Translations under genes and position numbers: made by a program
Notes under the pieces: model-generated
The model's input: the letters and a program-made list of their open reading frames with translations, nothing else
What the model was told of the DNA's origin: nothing
Databases searched by the model: none
DNA from: Paramoeba atlantica
Lineage: Eukaryota > Discosea
Reading direction: 5' to 3'
DNA length: 39,693 nt
Assembly: GCA_977017575.1 (NCBI GenBank)
Contig: CDRNVI010000102.1
Span: forward strand, 1 to 39,693
Shown: one piece after another, positions 26,105 through 37,510 of the stretch
Layout of the letters: the number at the start of each line of letters is the position of its first letter
How positions within the stretch are numbered: the first letter of the stretch is position 1

Positions 26105-26368
26105 AATGTCGATGCCGGGAATCGAACCGCGGACATCCAGCGTCAAAATGGAACCCCTTTACCAACTGGACTACTCAAAGGACTCTCCTTAGTCAACCAG
26201 TTTTAGACCCGTTGTAGATGATTTTTCGAGTATTAAAGAGTTCATCTAATGAGCTACTGCTACGTTTTAAAATTTTGAAAAAACTCGATCTCTCGCTTCT
26301 TTGAGGGGCATTTTCAAGTTTTGGAATTAACCTTAGTAAGCGAGTTAGATACTCCGTATCTCCCTCAA
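26105..26368 (-). mobile_element. S2 repeat, inverted copy inside M2, internally deleted
   Basis: The tRNA-like part is complete, but about 90 bp between the tRNA-like part and the distal body are missing compared with 14547-14884. This copy lacks the 4-base TGAA insertion, so on the minus strand it reads EGDTEYLTRLLRLIPKLENA and then PQRSERSSFFKILKRSSSS without a stop. Confidence 0.7.
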
Positions 26369-27233
26369 TAGAAGAAAAAAATATAAAAGGGGGCTCCGGT
26401 GGTCCAAAACTTAAAAAAAATTGAAAAAAATGGGGGGTCCAGGGGGGGTCATGGTTTTTCGAAAACAAAACCGCAGAAAGGGTAGCCGGGGTCTTGGCGC
26501 GCATTTTCCACCCTCCTACCCGGGGGTGACCCCCCCGCCTATCCGCAGGACGGGTCCGCCAAGTTTTGATTTTTTCGGAAAAAAAATTTTGAAAAAAAAT
26601 TCAACTTGGCGAAAAAAATGACAAAAAAGATATTTTTCCAAAATCGTTTCCCCTATTGTATTTTGATAGTTTGGAACCTACACTAGCTTTCTCCGCAGTT
26701 GTTTTCGCAAGGTATCCCTTCTTCTAACCGTGGTGCGCCCCTCAAAATGACCCATTTTTGACCACAAAAGGTGAAAAAGTATTTTTCGGACCTAAAGGGG
26801 CATTTTTGTGTCGAAAGAATGGTATGGTTGGAGTCGCATTCTCTACCCAATACGTTCGGTAGGCTTCCATTCATGCCTACGAGTGATTTCCCACGCGCAA
26901 ATGTCGGATTTAGTGCTCTGAGAGCAAAAATACCCAAAAATGACCCCATTTTTACCCGATATTCGGCTATTTTTGGCTATAATCTTTCCGTTTTCCAGGC
27001 TAAATTTTCTTTTTTAGGCTCTTCGTTAAACGCGGTGGTGGTTTTCAACTCGAAGAGCGTAGCATGAGTGACTTCTAAGTTGAAAACAACCACCGCGTTT
27101 AACGAAGAGCCTAAAAAAGAAATATAAAAGGGGGCTCCGGTGGTCCAAAACTGAAAAAAAAAATTGAAAAAAATGGGGGGTCCATGGGGGGGCTCCATGG
27201 GGGTCCATGGGGGAGGTCCAGGGGGGGGTCATT
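26369..27233 (+). repeat. Left arm of array element 1 (C-A-B-P-C)
   Basis: Blocks: truncated C (26369-26446, poly-G/poly-A), A (26447-26695), B (26696-27012), P (27013-27120), then an inner C in direct orientation (27121-27233) ending in G runs. Blocks A, B and P reappear inverted at 29759-30449. Confidence 0.85.
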
Positions 27234-27574
27234 TCACTGAGGGGAACCTTCAGGGAACCAGCTCCCTTCAGGGAACCAGCTCCCTTACCCGTCTTAAACC
27301 TCTTGGGTAAGCCGTGTTGACGTACAGTTCGTCGACGCAGCGTGTTGACAACAGCACGTTGGTGCCGCCTTGGACAAGCGGAAACTGGTAGAGGACGTCG
27401 GCCTCGGAACTTCCAAATCTGTCTGTGAAGGGTCTGGCTTGCCAGTGACCATCCAGAGCGATCCGGAATGATTTGGATTTTTTTTTTTGGATTTTTTTTT
27501 GGAGGGTCCGGGAAGGTCCTCCGAGTACTGGGCCTAGTCGGTTCTCAGCCCAGCCCTCAGAGCGAGGCCGCCTC

Positions 27575-28030
27575 TTAGACTTCGGCATTCGCATCACTAT
27601 AATCCCCCACTCTTTTATTGAATCCACGGTTCCGGTGTTGGTTTCCCATGTTGCGGTTAATTAACTTTTGGTAGTGGTCAATCCCCGTTTTACGAATTTC
27701 ATAAACCGCTCTCCGTGATATACCATATTTTTGTTCGATTTGCTTTACAGAACTTTGAGATCTGCGAATTTCTCGTTTCTCGAATATAGTAAGTTCAGTA
27801 CGCTGTCGTTTTTCCTGAACTGTTACCGTCGGGGTGTTGTTAATAATAAGGGATGTGCGCTCCCCTACTTGCGGTTGGGGAGGGAGATTCCGAAGCCAAG
27901 TGGTCAGAGGTCCACGCATAGAGTGAACTGTGGTCGGAACTCCGTCAGTATCTGACATAAGGGTGAAAAGTACGGGAGAAAGAGAGGAACAAGTATACAA
28001 ATATATATTATCTCCACACACTAAATGCAC
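27575..28030 (-). CDS. CENP-B/pogo-like HTH fragment, array element 1
   Basis: The 151-residue frame contains ELTIFEKREIRRSQSSVKQI followed by EQKYGISRRAVYEIRKTG. This is the size and pattern of the N-terminal helix-turn-helix of CENP-B/pogo/Tigger transposases (a basic run, then LT..EK..I, then KYGIS...V..I). The residues before it are low-similarity and the frame stops soon after, with no DDE catalytic domain found downstream. A 119-residue frame overlapping its end (27268-27627) is also open in all three copies but has no recognised family. It may be what remains of the transposase that once mobilised the element, or an unrelated fragment. The frame is unchanged in element 2. Confidence 0.45.
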   Translation of the reverse strand: MHLVCGDNIYLYTCSSLSPVLFTLMSDTDGVPTTVHSMRGPLTTWLRNLPPQPQVGERTSLIINNTPTVTVQEKRQRTELTIFEKREIRRSQSSVKQIEQKYGISRRAVYEIRKTGIDHYQKLINRNMGNQHRNRGFNKRVGDYSDANAEV

Positions 28031-28197
28031 ATCAGAGGCTTAAAAGCACAAAGCCCTTTGAAGAAATTGGGTAAAAATAGGCAAAACATCTGCTCTCAAA
28101 AAAACGCTCCGAAAATTCAACATGGAATTTGTGCATATTAAGGGGGGGGGGAGGGAAGGGGGTGCATATTAAAGGGGGGGTCACAGTATCAGAAGCA

Positions 28198-29588
28198 ATG
28201 GTTCACACTGCACAAAAACTATCGAGAAAAGGAGCAGCGACACCCCAAACGCAATTAATGACAGAAACAGCGATGAAATTTAATACGGAAACAAAATCGT
28301 CTCAAACTTCAGGATTTCGCGACTTGTTTCTGCAAAGCAGAAAACCAGACCACTTCAAAGAAGTTCTAAAAAAGCACGGAACAGAAATTGAGGCACAAAT
28401 TCAAAAAGAATGTTCCGAGATTGAATATGGTTTAAGGAAAAATCGGTCTAATCCGTGGCGCACGCTGCGGAGGGTTTGCGGTTCATACAGGGACACCTTT
28501 CGCATAGAGACCTCATCGACGAGAGAGACACTTCATATTGTGAAGGATTTCTTTGCGCGTATGGGCTCCGATGATCGTGGAGATAAAAACATTACCTTCG
28601 AAGCGGTGACCTCCATTAAAATACCGATAAATGATGATATTTTTTCCATGGAAGAGCTAGAAGATGGAATAAGCCGGCTCGCGCGCAAGGAATGGGCGCC
28701 TGGAATAGATCAAATCCTGCGGAAGTACTTGCGATTATCACGGAACACAAGGATCTGAGAAACGTAATGTTAAATATCATCAATGAAGTTCACCGTAAAG
28801 GAGTTTCGCCCGAGTCCTGGAAGGTAGTACTTCAGGTTCCTATTCCTAAAAAAGGCGACCTGACACAAATTTCGAACTGGCGACCAATCTGCCTCGTCAA
28901 CAGCGAGGTAAAATTAATGAACGCAATGATTCTTCGAAGAATGAGACCAGCCATTGAACCGCTTCTAAGGGATAGTCAATTCGGATTTCGCCCGGAAAGG
29001 TCCACAGCAGGAGCGCAGAAAATACTTAATGATGTGAAGATAAGGTCGTCACGCAACAAGAGGAGGGTCGCAGTTGCATTCATGGATTTTGCTAAAGCTT
29101 TTCCTTCGGTATCTTTTTATGCAATCCGTGCTGCTCTTAAAGCTTTTCACGTCGGACCAGCGATCACTAGTATGATAATGTCACTGTATTCCAATCTAAG
29201 AGGCATAGTCCAAACACCGTACGGCAATACGGATTCTTTCCCTATTGAAACAGGAATTCTCCAGGGAGACGTTCTTGCTCCTAATTTGTTTGTGCTTGTT
29301 ATTGAAAGAATTCTTCACAAAGCGACCGATAACAAACCTCCAGGGATTCTGTTGAGGAGCAGCGGGACAAAAAGTAGGGGAATTCAAGAATTTCGATTGA
29401 AGGACATTTATTACGCAGACGATATTGCTCTTCTGGCGGAGACAAAACATGAAATATCCGAAATGATAGAAGCTACGGCTAATGAAGCACAATATGCCAA
29501 TCTAAGGGTTGCTGTGGGAAAACATAAGACTGCGTGGATGGCCTTCGGGAAGGTTCCCGGGGGAACAAGAGAACTTCGGGCGGGATAA
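28198..29588 (+). pseudogene. LINE-type RT core, array element 1
   Basis: From an ATG at 28198 the frame matches LINE ORF2 residues about 475-910: FRDLFLQSRKPDHFKE, NPWRTLRRVCGSYRDTF, VPIPKKGDLTQISNWRPICL, QFGFRPERSTAGA, FMDFAKAFPSV (motif A), ILQGDVLAP (motif B) and YYADDIALL (motif C). It has no endonuclease upstream and no RNase H downstream. Catalytic Asp residues are intact. In this copy one missing T near 28717 (ATCAAATCCTGC against ATCAAATTCCTGC in copies 2 and 3) shifts the frame. All copies end at the same TAA, at 29586-29588 here. LINE similarity continues for about 55 residues past it (LVDSYRHLGHLQD to GIWASPLSAAT). Confidence 0.85.
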
Positions 29589-29758
29589 ATGGGAAAGATT
29601 ACTCTCGTGGATTCCTACCGACATCTTGGTCACCTTCAAGATGTTACGGCAGCATCCCCCATCAAAGATCGACTGAGATTAACATGGGCAGCGTTTCGCA
29701 AGCTTAATGGAATCTGGGCCTCACCACTGAGTGCTGCTACGAATAGCGCCTGTTTGAT

Positions 29759-30599
29759 TTAGGCTCTTCGTTAAACGCGGTGGTTGCTTTCAACTTAGAA
29801 GTCACTCATGCTGCGATCTTCGCGTTGAAAACTACCACCGCGTTTAACGAAGAGACTAAAAAAGAAAATTTAGCCTGGAAAACGGAAAGATTATAGCCAA
29901 AAATAGCCGAATATCGGGTAAAAATGGGGTCATTTTTGGATATTTTTGCTCTCAGAGCACTAAATCCGACATTTGCGCGTGGTACATCACTCGTAGGCAT
30001 GAATGGAAGCCTACCGAACGTATTGGGTAGAGAATGCGACTCCAACCATACCATTCTTTCGACACAAAAATGCCCCTTTAGGTCCGAAAAATACTTTTTC
30101 ACCTTTTGTGGTCAAAAATGGGTCATTTTGAGGGGCGCACCACGGTTCTAAGAAGGGATACCTTGCGAAAACGCCTGCGGAGAAACCTAGTATAGATCCC
30201 AAACTATAATTAACAATAGGGGAAACGATTTTGGAAAAATATCTTTTTTGTCATTTTTTTCGCCAAGTTGAATTTTTTTTCAAAATTTTTTTTCTGAAAA
30301 AATCCGAACTTGGCGGACCCGTCCTGCGGATACGGGGGGGGGGGTCACCCCCGGGTAGGGGGCTGGAAAATGCGCGCCAAGACCCCGGCTACCCTTTCTG
30401 CGGTTTTTTTCGAAAACTAATTTTTTCGAAAAAATTTGCTCGACCATGACCGCCTGGATCCCCCCCCCTGGACCCTCCCCTGGACCCCCCATTTTTTTCA
30501 AATTTTTGTTTAAATTTGGACCACGGGAGCCCCCTTTTATATTTTTTTCTTCTATTATATTACTGTGTTCCTCTTAATATTTTCACTGTTTTTGTTCAC
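29759..30599 (-). repeat. Right arm of array element 1 (P'-B'-A'-C')
   Basis: P' 29759-29868, B' 29869-30188, A' 30189-30449 and C' 30450-30599, ending GTTCAC. The order is the exact inverse of the left arm, so the arms could fold into a stem of about 0.85 kb. Confidence 0.85.
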
Positions 30600-30920
30600 A
30601 AATACGCGAAAATCACCCCATTTTCATCTCTACGCAATACGTTCCGTAGGCTTCCATTCATGCCTATGAGTGATTTCCCACGCGCAAATGTCGGATTTAG
30701 TGCTCTGAGAGCAAAAATACGCGAAAATCACCCCATTTTTACCCGAAATTCGGCTATTTTTGGCTATAATCTTTCCGTTCTTCAGGCTAAATTTTCTTTT
30801 TTAGGCTCTTCGTTAAACGCGGTGGTGGTTTTCAACTCGGAGAGCGTAGCATGAGTGACTTCTAAGTTGAAAACAACCACCGCGTTTAACGAAGAGGCTA
30901 AAAAAGAAATTTGAAAAAAA
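30600..30920 (+). repeat. Spacer between array elements 1 and 2 (partial B plus P)
   Basis: Direct partial B (30600-30797) and palindrome P (30801-30908), then AAATTTGAAAAAAA before the GTGAAC start of element 2. Equivalent sequence is at 35267-35588. Confidence 0.8.
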
Positions 30921-31896
30921 GTGAACAAAAACAGTGAAAATGTAAAGAGGAACACAGTAATATAATAGAAGAAAGAAATATAAAAGGGGGCTCCGGTGGT
31001 CCAAAACTGAAAAAAAAAATTGAAAAAAATGGGGGGCCCATGGGGGGTTCCACGGGGGGGTCAAGGGAGGGGGTTCAGGGGGGGGGTCATGGTCGAGCAA
31101 TTTTTTTCGAAAAAATTAGTTTTCGAAACAATACCGCAGAAGGGGTAGCCGGGGTCTTGGCGCGCATTTTCCACCCTCCTACCCGGGGGTGACCCCCCCG
31201 CCTATCCGCAGGACGGGTCCGCCAAGTTTTGATTTTTTCGGAAAAACAATTTTGAAAAAAAATTCAACTTGGCGAAAAAAATGACAAAAAAGATATTTTT
31301 CCAAAATCGTTTCCCCTATTGTATTTTGATAGTTTGGAACCTACACTAGCTTTCTCCGCAGTTGTTTTCGCAAGGTATCCCTTCTTCTAACCGTGGTGCG
31401 CCCCTCAAAATGACCCATTTTTGACCACAAAAGGTGAAAAAGTATTTTTCGGACCTAAAGGGGCATTTTTGTGTCGAAAGAATGGTATGGTTGGAGTCGC
31501 ATTCTCTACCCAATACGTTCGGTAGGCTTCCATTCATGCCTACGAGTGATTTCCCACGCGCAAATGTCGGATTTAGTGCTCTGAGAGCAAAAATACCCAA
31601 AAATGACCCCATTTTTACCCGATATTCGGCTATTTTTGGCTATAATCTTTCCGTTTTCCAGGCTAAATTTTCTTTTTTAGGCTCTTCGTTAAACGCGGTG
31701 GTGGTTTTCAACTCGAAGAGCGTAGCATGAGTGACTTCTAAGTTGAAAACAACCACCGCGTTTAACGAAGAGCCTAAAAAAGAAATATAAAAGGGGGCTC
31801 CGGTGGTCCAAAACTGAAAAAAAAAATTGAAAAAAATGGGGGGTCCATGGGGGGGCTCCATGGGGGTCCATGGGGGAGGTCCAGGGGGGGGTCATT
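30921..31896 (+). repeat. Left arm of array element 2, complete
   Basis: This begins GTGAACAAAAACAGTG (outer C, 30921-31086), then A (31087-31354), B (31355-31675), P (31676-31783) and inner C (31784-31896). It is the only fully visible left arm whose matching right arm is also in the window. Element 2 spans 30921-35266, 4346 bp. Confidence 0.85.
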
Positions 31897-32237
31897 TCAC
31901 TGAGGGGAACCTTCAGGGAACCAGCTCCCTTCAGGGAACCAGCTCCCTTACCCGTCTTAAACCTCTTGGGTAAGCCGTGTTGACGTACAGTTCGTCGACG
32001 CAGCGTGTTGACAACAGCACGTTGGTGCCGCCTTGGACAAGCGGAAACTGGTAGAGGACGTCGGCCTCGGAACTTCCAAATCTGTCTGTGAAGGGTCTGG
32101 CTTGCCAGTGACCATCCAGAGCGATCCGGAATGATTTGGATTTTTTTTTTTGGATTTTTTTTTGGAGGGTCCGGGAAGGTCCTCCGAGTACTGGGCCTAG
32201 TCGGTTCTCAGCCCAGCCCTCAGAGCGAGGCCGCCTC

Positions 32238-32693
32238 TTAGACTTCGGCATTCGCATCACTATAATCCCCCACTCTTTTATTGAATCCACGGTTCCGGTG
32301 TTGGTTTCCCATGTTGCGGTTAATTAACTTTTGGTAGTGGTCAATCCCCGTTTTACGAATTTCATAAACCGCTCTCCGTGATATACCATATTTTTGTTCG
32401 ATTTGCTTTACAGAACTTTGAGATCTGCGAATTTCTCGTTTCTCGAATATAGTAAGTTCAGTACGCTGTCGTTTTTCCTGAACTGTTACCGTCGGGGTGT
32501 TGTTAATAATAAGGGATGTGCGCTCCCCTACTTGCGGTTGGGGAGGGAGATTCCGAAGCCAAGTGGTCAGAGGTCCACGCATAGAGTGAACTGTGGTCGG
32601 AACTCCGTCAGTATCTGACATAAGGGTGAAAAGTACGGGAGAAAGAGAGGAACAAGTATACAAATATATATTATCTCCACACACTAAATGCAC
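32238..32693 (-). CDS. CENP-B/pogo-like HTH fragment, array element 2
   Basis: The predicted protein is identical to the element 1 frame at 27575-28030. Confidence 0.45.
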   Translation of the reverse strand: MHLVCGDNIYLYTCSSLSPVLFTLMSDTDGVPTTVHSMRGPLTTWLRNLPPQPQVGERTSLIINNTPTVTVQEKRQRTELTIFEKREIRRSQSSVKQIEQKYGISRRAVYEIRKTGIDHYQKLINRNMGNQHRNRGFNKRVGDYSDANAEV

Positions 32694-32860
32694 ATCAGAG
32701 GCTTAAAAGCACAAAGCCCTTTGAAGAAATTGGGTAAAAATAGGCAAAACATCTGCTCTCAAAAAAACGCTCCGAAAATTCAACATGGAATTTGTGCATA
32801 TTAAGGGGGGGGGGAGGGAAGGGGGTGCATATTAAAGGGGGGGTCACAGTATCAGAAGCA

Positions 32861-34253
32861 ATGGTTCACACTGCACAAAAACTATCGAGAAAAGGAGCAG
32901 CGACACCCCAAACGCAATTAATGACAGAAACAGCGATGAAATTTAATACGGAAACAAAATCGTCTCAAACTTCAGGATTTCGCGACTTGTTTCTGCAAAG
33001 CAGAAAACCAGACCACTTCAAAGAAGTTCTAAAAAAGCACGGAACAGAAATTGAGGCACAAATTCAAAAAGAATGTTCCGAGATTGAATATGGTTTAAGG
33101 AAAAATCGGTCTAATCCGTGGCGCACGCTGCGGAGGGTTTGCGGTTCATACAGGGACACCTTTCGCATAGAGACCTCATCGACGAGAGAGACACTTCATA
33201 TTGTGAAGGATTTCTTTGCGCGTATGGGCTCCGATGATCGTGGAGATAAAAACATTACCTTCGAAGCGGTGACCTCCATTAAAATACCGATAAATGATGA
33301 TATTTTTTCCATGGAAGAGCTAGAAGATGGAATAAGCCGGCTCGCGCGCAAGGAATGGGCGCCTGGAATAGATCAAATTCCTGCGGAAGTACTTGCGATT
33401 ATCACGGAACACAAGGATCTGAGAAACGTAATGTTAAATATCATCAATGAAGTTCACCGTAAAGGAGTTTCGCCCGAGTCCTGGAAGGTAGTACTTCAGG
33501 TTCCTATTCCTAAAAAAGGCGACCTGACACAAATTTCGAACTGGCGACCAATCTGCCTCGTCAACAGCGAGGTAAAATTAATGAACGCAATGATTCTTCG
33601 AAGAATGAGACCAGCCATTGAACCGCTTCTAAGGGATAGTCAATTCGGATTTCGCCCGGAAAGGTCCACAGCAGGAGCGCAGAAAATACTTAATGATGTG
33701 AAGATAAGGTCGTCACGCAACAAGAGGGAGGGTCGCAGTTGCATTCATGGATTTTGCTAAAGCTTTTCCTTCGGTATCTTTTTATGCAATCCGTGCTGCT
33801 CTTAAAGCTTTTCACGTCGGACCAGCGATCACTAGTATGATAATGTCACTGTATTCCAATCTAAGAGGCATAGTCCAAACACCGTACGGCAATACGGATT
33901 CTTTCCCTATTGAAACAGGAATTCTCCAGGGAGACGTTCTTGCTCCTAATTTGTTTGTGCTTGTTATTGAAAGAATTCTTCACAAAGCGACCGATAACAA
34001 ACCTCCAGGGATTCTGTTGAGGAGCAGCGGGACAAAAAGTAGGGGAATTCAAGAATTTCGATTGAAGGACATTTATTACGCAGACGATATTGCTCTTCTG
34101 GCGGAGACAAAACATGAAATATCCGAAATGATAGAAGCTACGGCTAATGAAGCACAATATGCCAATCTAAGGGTTGCTGTGGGAAAACATAAGACTGCGT
34201 GGATGGCCTTCGGGAAGGTTCCCGGGGGAACAAGAGAACTTCGGGCGGGATAA
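32861..34253 (+). pseudogene. LINE-type RT core, array element 2
   Basis: This is the same protein as element 1. It is open from 32861 to about 33725; one extra G (AAGAGGGAGGGTC against AAGAGGAGGGTC) then shifts the frame, and motifs A to C follow in the frame open to 34253. Apart from this indel, the length is 463 codons plus stop. The break differs from those in elements 1 and 3. Confidence 0.85.
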
Positions 34254-34426
34254 ATGGGAAAGATTACTCTCGTGGATTCCTACCGACATCTTGGTCACCT
34301 TCAAGATGTTACGGCAGCATCCCCCATCAAAGATCGACTGAGATTAACATGGGCAGCGTTTCGCAAGCTTAATGGAATCTGGGCCTCACCACTGAGTGCT
34401 GCTACGAAATAGCGCCTGTTTGATTT

Positions 34427-35266
34427 AGGCTCTTCGTTAAACGCGGTGGTTGCTTTCAACTTAGAAGTCACTCATGCTGCGATCTTCGCGTTGAAAACTA
34501 CCACCGCGTTTAACGAAGAGACTAAAAAAGAAAATTTAGCCTGGAAAACGGAAAGATTATAGCCAAAAATAGCCGAATATCGGGTAAAAATGGGGTCATT
34601 TTTGGATATTTTTGCTCTCAGAGCACTAAATCCGACATTTGCGCGTGGTACATCACTCGTAGGCATGAATGGAAGCCTACCGAACGTATTGGGTAGAGAA
34701 TGCGACTCCAACCATACCATTCTTTCGACACAAAAAATGCCCCTTTAGGTCCGAAAAATACTTTTTCACCTTTTGTGGTCAAAAATGGGTCATTTTGAGG
34801 GGCGCACCACGGTTCTAAGAAGGGATACCTTGCGAAAACGCCTGCGGAGAAACCTAGTATAGATCCCAAACTATAATTAACAATAGGGGAAACGATTTTG
34901 GAAAAATATCTTTTTTGTCATTTTTTTCGCCAAGTTGAATTTTTTTCAAAATTTTTTTTCTGAAAAAATCCGAACTTGGCGGACCCGTCCTGCGGATACG
35001 GGGGGGGGGGTCACCCCCGGGTAGGGGGCTGGAAAATGCGCGCCAAGACCCCGGCTACCCTTTCTGCGGTTTTTTTCGAAAACTAATTTTTTCGAAAAAA
35101 TTTGCTCGACCATGACCGCCTGGATCCCCCCCCCTGGACCCTCCCCTGGACCCCCCATTTTTTTCAAATTTTTGTTTAAATTTTGGACCACGGGAGCCCC
35201 CTTTTATATTTTTTTCTTCTATTATATTACTGTGTTCCTCTTAATATTTTCACTGTTTTTGTTCAC
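34427..35266 (-). repeat. Right arm of array element 2
   Basis: P' 34428-34536, B' to about 34862, A' to 35115 and C' to 35266, ending GTTCAC. It differs from the element 1 arm mostly by homopolymer length, for example one extra A in ACACAAAAAATGCCCC. Confidence 0.85.
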
Positions 35267-35588
35267 AAATACGCGAAAATCACCCCATTTTCATCTCTAC
35301 GCAATACGTTCCGTAGGCTTCCATTCATGCCTATGAGTGATTTCCCACGCGCAAATGTCGGATTTAGTGCTCTGAGAGCAAAAATACGCGAAAATCACCC
35401 CATTTTTACCCGAAATTCGGCTATTTTTGGCTATAATCTTTCCGTTCTTCAGGCTAAATTTTCTTTTTTAGGCTCTTCGTTAAACGCGGTGGTGGTTTTC
35501 AACTCGGAGAGCGTAGCATGAGTGACTTCTAAGTTGAAAACAACCACCGCGTTTAACGAAGAGGCTAAAAAAGAAATTTGAAAAAAAA
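35267..35588 (+). repeat. Spacer between array elements 2 and 3
   Basis: Partial B (35267-35464), P (35468-35575) and an A-rich junction, as at 30600-30920. Confidence 0.8.
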
Positions 35589-36562
35589 GTGAACAAAAAC
35601 AGTGAAAATGTAAAGAGGAACACAGTAATATAATAGAAGAAAGAAATATAAAAGGGGGCTCCGGTGGTCCAAAACTGAAAAAAAAAATTGAAAAAAATGG
35701 GGGGCCCATGGGGGGTTCCACGGGGGGGTCAAGGGAGGGGGTTCAGGGGGGGGGTCATGGTCGAGCAATTTTTTTCGAAAAAATTAGTTTTCGAAACAAT
35801 ACCGCAGAAGGGGTAGCCGGGGTCTTGGCGCGCATTTTCCACCCTCCTACCCGGGGGTGACCCCCCCGCCTATCCGCAGGACGGGTCCGCCAAGTTTTGA
35901 TTTTTTCGGAAAAACAATTTTGAAAAAAATTCAACTTGGCGAAAAAAATGACAAAAAAGATATTTTTCCAAAATCGTTTCCCCTATTGTATTTTGATAGT
36001 TTGGAACCTACACTAGCTTTCTCCGCAGTTGTTTTCGCAAGGTATCCCTTCTTCTAACCGTGGTGCGCCCCTCAAAATGACCCATTTTTGACCACAAAAG
36101 GTGAAAAAGTATTTTTCGGACCTAAAGGGGCATTTTTGTGTCGAAAGAATGGTATGGTTGGAGTCGCATTCTCTACCCAATACGTTCGGTAGGCTTCCAT
36201 TCATGCCTACGAGTGATTTCCCACGCGCAAATGTCGGATTTAGTGCTCTGAGAGCAAAAATACCCAAAAATGACCCCATTTTTACCCGATATTCGGCTAT
36301 TTTTGGCTATAATCTTTCCGTTTTCCAGGCTAAATTTTCTTTTTTAGGCTCTTCGTTAAACGCGGTGGTGGTTTTCAACTCGAAGAGCGTAGCATGAGTG
36401 ACTTCTAAGTTGAAAACAACCACCGCGTTTAACGAAGAGCCTAAAAAAGAAATATAAAAGGGGGCTCCGGTGGTCCAAAACTGAAAAAAAAAAATTGAAA
36501 AAAATGGGGGGTCCATGGGGGGGCTCCATGGGGGTCCATGGGGGAGGTCCAGGGGGGGGTCA
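35589..36562 (+). repeat. Left arm of array element 3
   Basis: Outer C from GTGAAC (35589), A (35755-36021), B (36022-36340), P (36344-36450) and inner C to about 36562. The sequence after it has a single TTCAGGGAACCAGCTCCC where elements 1 and 2 have two in tandem. Confidence 0.85.
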
Positions 36563-36887
36563 TTTCACTGAGGGGAACCTTCAGGGAACCAGCTCCCTTA
36601 CCCGTCTTAAACCTCTTGGGTAAGCCGTGTTGACGTACAGTTCGTCGACGCAGCGTGTTGACAACAGCACGTTGGTGCCGCCTTGGACAAGCGGAAACTG
36701 GTAGAGGACGTCGGCCTCGGAACTTCCAAATCTGTCTGTGAAGGGTCTGGCTTGCCAGTGACCATCCAGAGCGATCCGGAATGATTTGGATTTTTTTTTT
36801 TGGATTTTTTTTTGGAGGGTCCGGGAAGGTCCTCCGAGTACTGGGCCTAGTCGGTTCTCAGCCCAGCCCTCAGAGCGAGGCCGCCTC

Positions 36888-37344
36888 TTAGACTTCGGCA
36901 TTCGCATCACTATAATCCCCCACTCTTTTATTGAATCCACGGTTCCGGTGTTGGTTTCCCATGTTGCGGTTAATTAACTTTTGGTAGTGGTCAATCCCCG
37001 TTTTACGAATTTCATAAACCGCTCTCCGTGATATACCATATTTTTGTTCGATTTGCTTTACAGAACTTTGAGATCTGCGAATTTCTCGTTTCTCGAATAT
37101 AGTAAGTTCAGTACGCTGTCGTTTTTCCTGAACTGTTACCGTCGGGGTGTTGTTAATAATAAGGGATGTGCGCTCCCCTACTTGCGGTTGGGGAGGGGAG
37201 ATTCCGAAGCCAAGTGGTCAGAGGTCCACGCATAGAGTGAACTGTGGTCGGAACTCCGTCAGTATCTGACATAAGGGTGAAAAGTACGGGAGAAAGAGAG
37301 GAACAAGTATACAAATATATATTATCTCCACACACTAAATGCAC
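36888..37344 (-). pseudogene. CENP-B/pogo-like HTH fragment, array element 3
   Basis: This matches elements 1 and 2, with one extra G in a G run near 37197 that breaks the frame upstream of the HTH motif. Confidence 0.45.
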
Positions 37345-37510
37345 ATCAGAGGCTTAAAAGCACAAAGCCCTTTGAAGAAATTGGGTAAAAATAGGCAAAA
37401 CATCTGCTCTCAAAAAAACGCTCCGAAAATTCAACATGGAATTTGTGCATATTAAGGGGGGGGGAGGGAAGGGGGTGCATATTAAAGGGGGGGTCACAGT
37501 ATCAGAAGCA

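Larger units (their letters stand above)
24442..26368 (-). mobile_element. M element copy 2, uninterrupted
   Basis: This has the same order as the copy at 13576-14884 but with a much longer minisatellite and no LINE inserted; CTCCTGTCCCACCC at about 24462-24475 is the empty version of the LINE insertion site. A direct repeat of about 55 bp flanks the minisatellite (24508-24562 and 25973-26031). At the right it ends with inverted S2 and abuts block C of the tandem array at 26369. Confidence 0.75.

Noticed and set aside
27268-27627. 119-aa ORF conserved in all three array units as a real gene
   Set aside because: Identity follows from recent duplication, it has a lysine-rich low-complexity stretch from poly-T, and no family is recognised; kept only as a note under the HTH fragment.
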